Shown here one piece after another: positions 57,415 through 64,000 of a stretch of 64,000 nucleotides of DNA. The translations under genes were made by a program, and so were the position numbers. How positions within the stretch are numbered: the first letter of the stretch is position 1; every line of letters begins with the position of its first letter. The notes under the pieces were generated by a model. The model saw nothing but the letters and a program-made list of their open reading frames with translations, did no database searches and was not told the DNA's origin. The stretch is from Lentimicrobiaceae bacterium (lineage in GTDB: Bacteria > Bacteroidota > Bacteroidia > Bacteroidales > JAGONC01): positions 17,271-81,270 of the forward strand of contig JAGONC010000013.1 in the NCBI GenBank assembly GCA_017993235.1, in the 5' to 3' direction.

Positions 57415-57445
57415 CATCTTTCATTCTTCATCTTTCATTCTTCAT
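57415..57445. repeat. 14-bp tandem repeat CATCTTTCATTCTT
   Basis: Two perfect copies, each of two related 7-bp words, lie between the glutaminyl-cyclase-like gene and the sensor kinase gene, next to the kinase stop codon. Confidence 0.75.
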
Positions 57446-58800
57446 TAAAATGTCAGTGTAAACGTTGTTCCTTCCCCCGGCAGCGATTTCACGGTGATCG
57501 CTCCTTTGTGCAGGTGCATGATCTGCCGTGAAAGGCTCAGCCCGATTCCCGATCCGTCCTTTTTTGACGTAAAGAAAGGCATAAAGATCTTGTCAATGAT
57601 ATCCGGCTTGATGCCGTGACCATTGTCGATCAGTTCAATGATCACCCTACCGCTGTTGCTGGTCAGTGCCCGCGCCGTAACCTGCGGATTCTCTTTATTT
57701 TTAACGGCATCGATGGCATTCAGTACCAGGTTGATGATCACCTGATCCACCAGGTCGGGGTCGGCGGTCAGCATCAGGTTCTCGGGCGTGATCACGCAGG
57801 AGCAGTGGATATTCATCTGGTCGAGTTTGGGTTTAAGCAACAGCAGGTTTCTGTCGAACATTTCCCTGACCGGAAAATGCCTGAAGTTGGGTTTAGGTAC
57901 CCGTGTCAGGTTACGGTAGATCTCTACAAAATTGAGCAGTCCCTGGCTTCGCCCCTGGATGGTCTTCAATGCCGTAATGACCTCACCGATTTCCTCGGCG
58001 TCAAGTGATTTCAGGTTGGCTATGTTCGGGGTGACGTCAAACAGCATGTCATTCACCGTAACGGCCAGGGAGGAAATGGGCGTGATCGAGTTCATGATCT
58101 CGTGGGTCAGTACCCTGATCAGGCGCTGCCATGATTCAATTTCTTTTTCTTCGAGTTCTGAGCTGATATTCTGCAGCGAAACCAGCTTGAAGTCTTCTCC
58201 CCTCATCCGGAATTCAGTGGCATATACGGATACCTGAAGGAATTCATCATGGATGAAAAGCTTGATCAGGGTTTTCCCCTCTGACTTCATTGACTGAAGG
58301 ATTTCCGGCAGATCATCTTTTACTTTTTTCAACTCGGAGATATGTTTCAGGTAGTTGATTCCCAGCAGTCGTTTCAGGGCATTGTTGATCATATCGACCT
58401 TACCGTCCCCACGAAACGCAATGACCCCGATACTGATATGCTGCAGTAATGTCTGAAGGTACTGGTAATGTTCTTCCTTTTCGGTTCGCGTATTTTTAAA
58501 GTCGCTGATGACATGGTTCAATGCCTGGTTCAGTTGCTGAAAGCTTCTGCCCATCCCCGGATCGGAAAATGAGGTGCTGAAATCGGCATGACGGATACTT
58601 TCCAGCAGGTGGGTGAGTTTATAGTTTGTTCGTTCCACAAACCGGATCAGGTCAATGATCTGAAACACGATCACTCCGCCCAGGATAACCGAAGTGATGA
58701 TATGCCGGGCTTCCTGGAGCAGGAATACCATGACCGTGATGGCCGCCACCAGCAGTACCACCCTGAGGATGACCAGGAACCGGAAATGCCTATAGACCAT
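57445..58800 (-). CDS. NtrY/NtrB-type sensor histidine kinase
   Basis: The 451-residue protein has two N-terminal membrane helices (about 7-27 and 34-52) with almost no periplasmic loop, so it probably senses a signal in the membrane or cytoplasm. A HAMP-like/linker region, a PAS-like domain (about 110-215; ISIGVIAFRGDGKVDMINNAL), a dimerisation helix with phospho-acceptor H233 (LTHEIMNSITPISSL) and a HATPase domain (NLVLNAIDAVKN, ELIDNGHGIKP, FFTSKKDGSGIGLSLSR) follow. It overlaps the end of the regulator gene by 11 bp and is its cognate kinase. Confidence 0.94.
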   Translation of the reverse strand: MVYRHFRFLVILRVVLLVAAITVMVFLLQEARHIITSVILGGVIVFQIIDLIRFVERTNYKLTHLLESIRHADFSTSFSDPGMGRSFQQLNQALNHVISDFKNTRTEKEEHYQYLQTLLQHISIGVIAFRGDGKVDMINNALKRLLGINYLKHISELKKVKDDLPEILQSMKSEGKTLIKLFIHDEFLQVSVYATEFRMRGEDFKLVSLQNISSELEEKEIESWQRLIRVLTHEIMNSITPISSLAVTVNDMLFDVTPNIANLKSLDAEEIGEVITALKTIQGRSQGLLNFVEIYRNLTRVPKPNFRHFPVREMFDRNLLLLKPKLDQMNIHCSCVITPENLMLTADPDLVDQVIINLVLNAIDAVKNKENPQVTARALTSNSGRVIIELIDNGHGIKPDIIDKIFMPFFTSKKDGSGIGLSLSRQIMHLHKGAITVKSLPGEGTTFTLTF

Positions 58801-60175
58801 GTTTTTCGATTCTTCTGTAGAGGGATGCTCGTGTCAGACCAAGTTCTCTGGCCGCTTTGCTGATGTTGCCCCCGTGCTTGTCAACGACCTTGCGGATCAG
58901 CATTCTTTCGGTTTCCTCGAGATTGGTGGATGGCATGATCGTATCCTGATTTTCCTGATCATCCATCTGGGATATGAAAAAATCCTGGGGTTGGAGTGTT
59001 CCTGATTCGCTCATAATGACCGCCCGTTCCACAGCATGCTGCAGTTCCCGGATATTTCCGGGCCAGTGGTGCTTTTCCAGCCGTTTAAGGGTTATGGGAT
59101 TCAGTTTCTTCAGGGGGATCTTGTATTTTTTACAGTAGATTTCAAGGAAATGATCCACCAGGAGCGGAATGTCTTCAGCGCGTTCGCGCAATGGAGGGAT
59201 CATGATCTCAACCGTATTGATACGGTAAAGCAAATCCTGCCGGAATTTACCCTCACTGACCATCTGATACAGGGGCATGTTGGTGGCGCACAACAGCCTT
59301 ACATCAATGGGAATCTCCTTATTGGTCCCGATCCGGGTAACATTACGGTTTTGAATAACGCTCAGCAGCTTGGACTGAAGTCCGAACGAGAGGTTGCCGA
59401 TCTCATCCAGGAAAATGGTGCCCTTGTTGGCAGCTTCAAACCGTCCGGCCCTGTCCTCGCGGGCATCGGTGAACGCTCCCTTCTTAAAGCCAAACAGCTC
59501 ACTTTCAAACAAGGTTTCACTGATGGCTCCCAGATCCACACTGATGAACACTTCATCCTTCCTGACCGATGCACGGTGAATGGCACGGGCGATCAACTCC
59601 TTTCCCGTTCCATTCTCCCCGAGTAAAAGGACATTGGCCTCCGTGCGCGCAACTTTTTCAACGGCAGTCATCACCTTCTCCATGGCAGGCGACTGGCCAA
59701 TCAGGGTGCCAAATCCCTGATCCTGGTTGGCAATGAGCACCTTTTGCCGCGAACGCAGATCCTCCAGTTCCTTTTTGGATTGCCTTACCTGCAGGTTGGC
59801 CGTAATCGTAGCCAGCAACTTTTTGTTGTCCCACGGCTTGAGGATGAAATTGGTCGCCCCTTCCTTGATACCCTGAACAGCCAGCTCAATATCGCCATAT
59901 CCGGTGATGAAAATGACCACAGCCATCGGATCAACCTCGATGATCTTACCCAACCAGTAAAATCCTTCCTTCCCGCTGGTGGAATCCCTTGAGAAATTCA
60001 TATCCAGAAGGATCACATCATAGCTTTCATTTTTCAGGAGCACCGGAAGATTTTCCGGATTTCTTTCCGTATGAACAATGTTGAAATGTTGCTTCAGGAA
60101 AAGCTTTGCAGCCAGTAATACATCCTCATCGTCATCCACGATCAGGATCCTCGCGTCCAGTTTATCCATGGTCAT
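58790..60175 (-). CDS. NtrC-family sigma-54-dependent response regulator
   Basis: The 461-residue protein has a receiver domain with phospho-acceptor D58 (VILLDMNF) and acidic residues DDDED at 14-18. Next is the AAA+ sigma-54 interaction domain, with Walker A LLLGENGTGKELIARA, the sigma-54 contact loop GAFTDA and Walker B GTIFLDEIG. A Fis-type helix-turn-helix ends it (GNISKAARELGLTRASLYRR). The intact GAFTDA loop predicts activation of sigma-54 promoters. An in-frame ATG at 60169 is an alternative start. Its probable target is the divergent efflux operon, whose upstream region holds paired dyads and a -24/-12-like element. Confidence 0.96.
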   Translation of the reverse strand: MTMDKLDARILIVDDDEDVLLAAKLFLKQHFNIVHTERNPENLPVLLKNESYDVILLDMNFSRDSTSGKEGFYWLGKIIEVDPMAVVIFITGYGDIELAVQGIKEGATNFILKPWDNKKLLATITANLQVRQSKKELEDLRSRQKVLIANQDQGFGTLIGQSPAMEKVMTAVEKVARTEANVLLLGENGTGKELIARAIHRASVRKDEVFISVDLGAISETLFESELFGFKKGAFTDAREDRAGRFEAANKGTIFLDEIGNLSFGLQSKLLSVIQNRNVTRIGTNKEIPIDVRLLCATNMPLYQMVSEGKFRQDLLYRINTVEIMIPPLRERAEDIPLLVDHFLEIYCKKYKIPLKKLNPITLKRLEKHHWPGNIRELQHAVERAVIMSESGTLQPQDFFISQMDDQENQDTIMPSTNLEETERMLIRKVVDKHGGNISKAARELGLTRASLYRRIEKHGL

Positions 60176-60221
60176 GTTCGCTTAAAGTCATTCATTCAGG
60201 TTGCATGTCGAGCGCAGCGAG

Positions 60222-60238
60222 ATCCCGCAAAGCGGGAT
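60222..60238. repeat. Short hairpin ATCCCGC-AAA-GCGGGAT in the divergent spacer
   Basis: A perfect 7-bp stem with a 3-nt loop lies inside a GTCGAGCGCAGCGAG context that resembles dispersed repeats of other bacteria. It has no T run on the plus strand, so it is not a good terminator. Confidence 0.45.
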
Positions 60239-60239
60239 T

Positions 60240-60273
60240 GCAGGTTACAGGTTACTAGTTGCAACTTGCAACC
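60240..60273. repeat. Degenerate heptamer repeat GCAGGTT type
   Basis: Contiguous 7-bp words GCAGGTT, ACAGGTT, ACTAGTT and GCAACTT, then GCAACC, lie directly upstream of the regulator-binding dyads in the divergent spacer. Confidence 0.65.
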
Positions 60274-60276
60274 AAA

Positions 60277-60315
60277 TTGTACGTAAATGTACAACGATTG
60301 AACGGAATTGAACAA
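60277..60315 (+). promoter_or_regulatory. Paired 18-bp dyads, probable NtrC-type enhancer sites
   Basis: Site 1 is TTGTAC-GTAAAT-GTACAA (60277-60294), a perfect dyad. Site 2 is TTGAAC-GGAATT-GAACAA (60298-60315), which keeps the pattern TTGnAC-N6-GnACAA. The centres are 21 bp apart, two helical turns. They lie about 65-100 bp upstream of a -24/-12-like element, the usual distance for enhancers of sigma-54 activators, and the divergent gene encodes such an activator. Confidence 0.6.
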
Positions 60316-60324
60316 CAAATAGTA

Positions 60325-60332
60325 TACTTTTG
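60325..60332 (+). promoter_or_regulatory. Alternative -7 box TACTTTTG upstream of the efflux operon
   Basis: This exact TAnnTTTG match on the plus strand would give a leader of about 100 nt. It could be a housekeeping-sigma promoter that competes with the sigma-54-like element. Confidence 0.35.
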
Positions 60333-60378
60333 GTCCCAAATAGCTTTATATAATTGAAAATAAATATATTATAACATA

Positions 60379-60393
60379 TGGCATAAATTTCGT
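60379..60393 (+). promoter_or_regulatory. Sigma-54-like -24/-12 element TGGCAT-N5-TCGT
   Basis: TGGCATAAATTTCGT fits TGGCA(C/T)-N5-TTGC except that the -12 dinucleotide is GT instead of GC. It lies about 46 bp before the ATG at 60440 and downstream of the paired dyads, and no other -24/-12 candidate exists in the spacer. TAACTTTA at 60394-60401 overlaps the same area as a weak -7 box. Confidence 0.4.
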
Positions 60394-60439
60394 TAACTTT
60401 ACACACCCTATTGACGGATCATACGAAAAGAAGTTACTG

Positions 60440-61693
60440 ATGGATAGACCTATAGAGAAAAAAAAATGGACCTTGCGACGAATACTGTTGATGATTGCAG
60501 GGGTGGCCTTCGCTTACCTGATCATTCACCTGCTTTTTATACGGGATACGCGCTCAAGGATGTATGTTGATCCCGGACAACTGACCATTGCTACCGTGCA
60601 ACGGGATAAATTTCAGGAGTTCATTCCGGTCGACGGTATTGTATATCCCAAAAACACCGTTTACATTGATGCAGTGCAGGGAGGCGTGGTGGAGGAAGTT
60701 TTCGTGGAGGACGGAGCGCTGCTAAAACAGGGGGATCCCATCCTCAAACTCTCCAATCCGAATATGGAATTGAGTTTTATGGAGACCGAGACCCGGATCG
60801 TGGAAGCCATCAATAATCTGCAAAACTCCAAGATCGACCTGGAACGGAATAAGATCTTCCGGCAACAGGAAATCATTGATCTGCAGTATAAGATTGACCA
60901 GACCACCAAGGATTTCAAACGAACGGAAGTGTTGTACAATGATAGCCTGATCTCCACCAAGGACTATGAAGATGCAAAACGGAACTACGATTTTACGCTG
61001 AAACAGTTGCTGATTTCGCTCAAACTGCAACGGCTCGACTCACTGGCGAGTGTGGACCAGGAAAAGCAGATCCAGCAATCGATCCGGCGCATGTACGACA
61101 ACATGGGATTGCTCCGCAAGAACCTCGAACTCCTCTATATAAAGGCGCCCGTTGATGGAAAGCTTTCTTCCTTTAATGTTGAAATCGGTCAGACCAAATC
61201 CCAGGGAGAGCATCTGGGACAGGTCGACCTGCAGGGCGGATTCAAACTACAGGCGAACATTGACGAACGTTACGTTTCACGGGTACATATCGGCCAGGAA
61301 GCTGAAATGGACTTCAGTGGGAAAACATATAAACTGGCCGTGCATAAAATATATACCGGTGTTTCCGGTGGTTCTTTCCCGGTGGATCTGCTCTTTACAG
61401 GTGATCACCCTGAGCATATCAAAAGAGGACAAACCCTTCAGCTCCGTCTTGAATTCAGTCGTCCCTCCGATGCACTGATCATCAAACGGGGTGGATTTTT
61501 CCAGACCACTGGCGGAAACTGGATCTTTGTTGTGGAGCCCTTCGGTAATTCGGCCGTCAGGCGCCCCATCAGGCTCGGAAGCCAGAATACCTATTATTAT
61601 GAGGTTCTTGAAGGATTACAGGAAGGAGAAAAGGTCATTGTATCTACCTACGAACCTTTTGGTGATAAAGAAAAACTGATCTTCAGGAAATGA
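60440..61693 (+). CDS. Periplasmic adaptor (HlyD/MacA-like membrane fusion protein)
   Basis: The 417-residue protein has one N-terminal membrane anchor (about 14-32). A lipoyl-like half (about 50-110: VDGIVYPKNTVYIDAVQGG and VLKQGD-like LLKQGDPIL), a long coiled-coil hairpin (about 110-225), the second lipoyl half (LLYIKAPVDGKLSSFNVEIGQ) and beta-barrel and membrane-proximal domains follow. This is the standard adaptor of MacAB-type tripartite efflux pumps, linking an inner-membrane ABC transporter to an outer-membrane channel. It is the first gene of the operon with the permease, 46 bp upstream of it. Expression is probably controlled by the divergent NtrC-type regulator. The exported substrate is unknown. 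Confidence 0.92.
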   Translation: MDRPIEKKKWTLRRILLMIAGVAFAYLIIHLLFIRDTRSRMYVDPGQLTIATVQRDKFQEFIPVDGIVYPKNTVYIDAVQGGVVEEVFVEDGALLKQGDPILKLSNPNMELSFMETETRIVEAINNLQNSKIDLERNKIFRQQEIIDLQYKIDQTTKDFKRTEVLYNDSLISTKDYEDAKRNYDFTLKQLLISLKLQRLDSLASVDQEKQIQQSIRRMYDNMGLLRKNLELLYIKAPVDGKLSSFNVEIGQTKSQGEHLGQVDLQGGFKLQANIDERYVSRVHIGQEAEMDFSGKTYKLAVHKIYTGVSGGSFPVDLLFTGDHPEHIKRGQTLQLRLEFSRPSDALIIKRGGFFQTTGGNWIFVVEPFGNSAVRRPIRLGSQNTYYYEVLEGLQEGEKVIVSTYEPFGDKEKLIFRK

Positions 61694-61739
61694 CCGTTAT
61701 GTGCAGCGAAATATGAATCAAAGTAAGTGACCCGGCACC

Positions 61740-64000
61740 ATGTTCAGGTACTATCTCATTTCGGCGTTCAGAAATATGGCCAAACGGAGGATGTATACCG
61801 TGGTCAACATCCTTGGCCTTGCCATTGGCCTGACCAGCTTCATGCTGATTTCGCTGTATATCATTGATGAGATGTCGTATGACAAACATCACAGGAAAGC
61901 GGACAGAATCTACCGAGTCATCAACAAATACGACTTCCAGGGCGTAGGCGAAGAGTCCTCCAGCTCACCGGCCCCACTGGCATTTCATCTGCTGACGGAG
62001 TATCCCGACAGGATTGAAACCGTGGTCAGGTTTTTCAATAACTGGCTTTCTCCTTATTATATGACTTACGGCGACAAACAGTTCAAGGAGTACAAATATT
62101 TCTTTGCAGATTCTACGGTTTTTAACGTCTTTGACATACCCTTTGTTCAGGGAAATCCGGCAAAAGCGCTGACCGATCCCGGTTCGGTAGTCATCACGGA
62201 ATCAACGGCAAAACGTTATTTTGGCTCAGAAGATCCTATGGGAAAACCACTGAATGTGGAAAACACCTGGACCCTGACCGTCACCGGGATCGTCCGGGAC
62301 CCCATCCCACAGTCGCATTTCACCTACAATATGCTTATCTCAATGTCATCCCTGTTCTATGCGGCAAAAGAACCGCAGACATGGGTGTGGAATCCTTTCT
62401 GGACATATATACTGCTGAAAGAAAATGCAGATCCGGAGGAGCTTGACAGTTTACTGCCCCAGTTTGTAAACAAGTACTTCTATGATGCAGAAAAAGCCCA
62501 TATATCGCTCTACCTGCAGCCGCTGACGGATATTCACCTGAGATCGGACCTGGATTATGAAATTGAGCCCAACGGAAACATTACCTATATCCGGATCCTG
62601 GGTGCAATCGCCGGATTTCTGCTGATCATTGCCTTTATAAATTACGTCAACCTGTCGACTGCGATGGCTGCAAAACGTTCCCGGGAGATCGGCATCAAAA
62701 AGGTGTTTGGTGCATATCGAAAACAGCTTGTTTTTCAGTTTATTACAGAGTCGGTCCTCATCAGTATCATTGGATTGATCATTGCGCTGGCCATGGTCGA
62801 ATTTCTGTTACCTGGTTTTAATGACTTTACAGGTAAGAATGTGACCAGTGACTACTTCCTGGATCCACATAAACTTTCCCTGTTATTGCTGATCACCATT
62901 TTTACGGGTATCATCGCGGGAATATACCCTGCCTTCTATCTCTCATCCTTTCAGCCGGTCAGAGTGCTCAGGGGGGAATCCGAGCGGGGCCGTGCAGGAT
63001 TGAATGCCAGGAGAATTCTTATCATTGCACAATTTACCATATCCATCATTTTGATCATCGGATCGATTTTCATGTACCAGCAACTCGACCGTCTCAACCG
63101 GGCCGACTTGGGTTTCAGAAAGAAAGACATTGCCTATATTCCGGTAGTCTTCAATCCGATCAACAAGCATTACCAGGAATTCAAGGCCAAACTTCTTCTC
63201 TCTCCGGATATCGTATCCGTAACCAGCTCGGATTACATCATCGGTACAGATTACAATACCCACGAATTCCGCCCCGAAGGATTTCCACCCGATCAATGGC
63301 AGTTCTATCCTGCCCTGATCATCGATGAGGATTTCATTGAGACCTTTGACATCCAGGTTGTTGCGGGACGCCCTTATTCCAAGGAAAGTCCTACGGATGA
63401 AGAAGAAGGTGTGCTGATCAATGAAGCAATGGTCAAATACCTGAACTGGGGTGACAATGAAGATGCGATTGGAAAAAAATTCCGCACCTTCCTGGGGCGC
63501 GAAAAAGTGATTGGCGTTTTTAAGGATTTCCAGACTTCCTCGTTGCATTCCGGTAGCACCCCCTTTGTGCTGAGTATGGATAAGCGGGCTTATGGTGATC
63601 CGGATTACCGTAAATACATCATCGTGCGGTCGCAGCCGGCAAAGATCAGGGAGGCCATGGTGTACACCGAAGAAATCTGGAAGGAAATTGTCCCCGACAG
63701 ACCTTTTGAATACCTCCTCCTCGAAAGGGAGCTTGCCAACCTGTACCGGGAGGAGCTGATCATGAGTAAACTATCTGCTAGTTTTACCCTCTTGATCATT
63801 TTCATCGCAACACTGGGATTGTATGGTATGGTTTCCTATATCGCTGATCAGCGTACCAGGGAGATCGGCCTCCGGAAGGTACTGGGTGCATCACGCTGCC
63901 ATATTTTCGAGTTGCTCAGCCGTGAAATGAATTACCTGATCCTGGTCTCTGTTGTGATCTCATTTCCGGTCACCTGGCTCCTTGTCCGAAACTGGCTGGA
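61740..64000 (+). CDS. MacB/FtsX-type ABC transporter permease (3' end beyond the window)
   Basis: The frame is open from the ATG at 61740 to the edge (753 codons). The protein begins MFRYYLISAFRNMAKRR with a first membrane helix at about 22-42, then a MacB-type periplasmic domain (about 50-275; VVITESTAKRYFG and VTGIVRDPIPQSHF). A first FtsX membrane domain follows (about 285-400; FINYVNLSTAMAAKRSREIGIKKVFGA), then a second periplasmic domain and the start of a second FtsX domain (GMVSYIADQRTREIGLRKVLGAS near 705). This double-FtsX layout is common in Bacteroidota. The ATPase subunit is not in the window and is expected downstream. Confidence 0.93.
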   Translation, partial: MFRYYLISAFRNMAKRRMYTVVNILGLAIGLTSFMLISLYIIDEMSYDKHHRKADRIYRVINKYDFQGVGEESSSSPAPLAFHLLTEYPDRIETVVRFFNNWLSPYYMTYGDKQFKEYKYFFADSTVFNVFDIPFVQGNPAKALTDPGSVVITESTAKRYFGSEDPMGKPLNVENTWTLTVTGIVRDPIPQSHFTYNMLISMSSLFYAAKEPQTWVWNPFWTYILLKENADPEELDSLLPQFVNKYFYDAEKAHISLYLQPLTDIHLRSDLDYEIEPNGNITYIRILGAIAGFLLIIAFINYVNLSTAMAAKRSREIGIKKVFGAYRKQLVFQFITESVLISIIGLIIALAMVEFLLPGFNDFTGKNVTSDYFLDPHKLSLLLLITIFTGIIAGIYPAFYLSSFQPVRVLRGESERGRAGLNARRILIIAQFTISIILIIGSIFMYQQLDRLNRADLGFRKKDIAYIPVVFNPINKHYQEFKAKLLLSPDIVSVTSSDYIIGTDYNTHEFRPEGFPPDQWQFYPALIIDEDFIETFDIQVVAGRPYSKESPTDEEEGVLINEAMVKYLNWGDNEDAIGKKFRTFLGREKVIGVFKDFQTSSLHSGSTPFVLSMDKRAYGDPDYRKYIIVRSQPAKIREAMVYTEEIWKEIVPDRPFEYLLLERELANLYREELIMSKLSASFTLLIIFIATLGLYGMVSYIADQRTREIGLRKVLGASRCHIFELLSREMNYLILVSVVISFPVTWLLVRNWL

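Noticed and set aside
62943..63548. Minus-strand open frame of 201 codons
   Set aside because: It is antisense to the MacB/FtsX permease, whose conserved motifs run through the region.

Overview
This is one window from a Bacteroidota genome, probably class Bacteroidia. The evidence is a set of large exported proteins ending in type IX secretion (T9SS) C-terminal sorting domains, promoters carrying the Bacteroidota -7 motif TAnnTTTG, LytTR and NtrC-family two-component proteins, and MacB-like permeases of the kind common in this phylum. The species cannot be named from the sequence.

Layout. At 1-1.7 kb there is an ECF sigma factor followed by the start of a membrane protein that is probably its anti-sigma partner. 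At 1.8-4.5 kb lies a T9SS-exported peptidyl-arginine deiminase of the Porphyromonas PPAD type. At 4.7-13.4 kb is a four-gene operon: an AlgJ/AlgX-like SGNH protein, two multi-pass GT-C-like membrane proteins, and a glycosidase-like multidomain protein. At 13.5-15.3 kb are a candidate structured RNA, a LytTR response regulator, and a divergent flavin reductase-rubredoxin fusion. From 15.3 to 50.6 kb there is a 35-kb block entirely on the minus strand. It holds nine T9SS exoproteins: two papain-like (C1) proteases, four... more exactly four C25-like enzymes (23.4, 33.6, 42.8 and 46.6 kb), one M14 carboxypeptidase, one BNR-propeller protein broken by an amber codon, and one thioredoxin/Omp28-like protein. 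A cytoplasmic unknown and a decayed sensor-kinase fragment interrupt the block. From 50.7 to 64 kb is a core-gene region: a ROK kinase, DNA polymerase I, a PIN-PhoH ATPase, a glutaminyl-cyclase-like lipoprotein, an NtrY/NtrC-type pair, and divergently the start of an ABC efflux operon.

How the parts fit. The C25 enzyme at 42.8-46.6 kb is very like Porphyromonas gingipain R, including the propeptide junction R|YTPVEE. The PPAD-like enzyme keeps the catalytic residues and also the two arginines that give PPAD its C-terminal-arginine specificity. Together they suggest an Arg-cleavage and citrullination pair. Seven of the nine exoproteins share one roughly 135-residue jelly-roll-like module, and five share an Ig-like WxTSGDGTF module, although their catalytic domains are unrelated. 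Eight of the ten T9SS proteins are predicted to begin with Gln after signal peptide removal, which matches the linked glutaminyl cyclase. The NtrC-type regulator and the efflux operon are separated by an intergenic region with two helically phased 18-bp dyads upstream of a -24/-12-like element. Several spacers contain degenerate tandem repeats with a 7-bp period, each with a different word.
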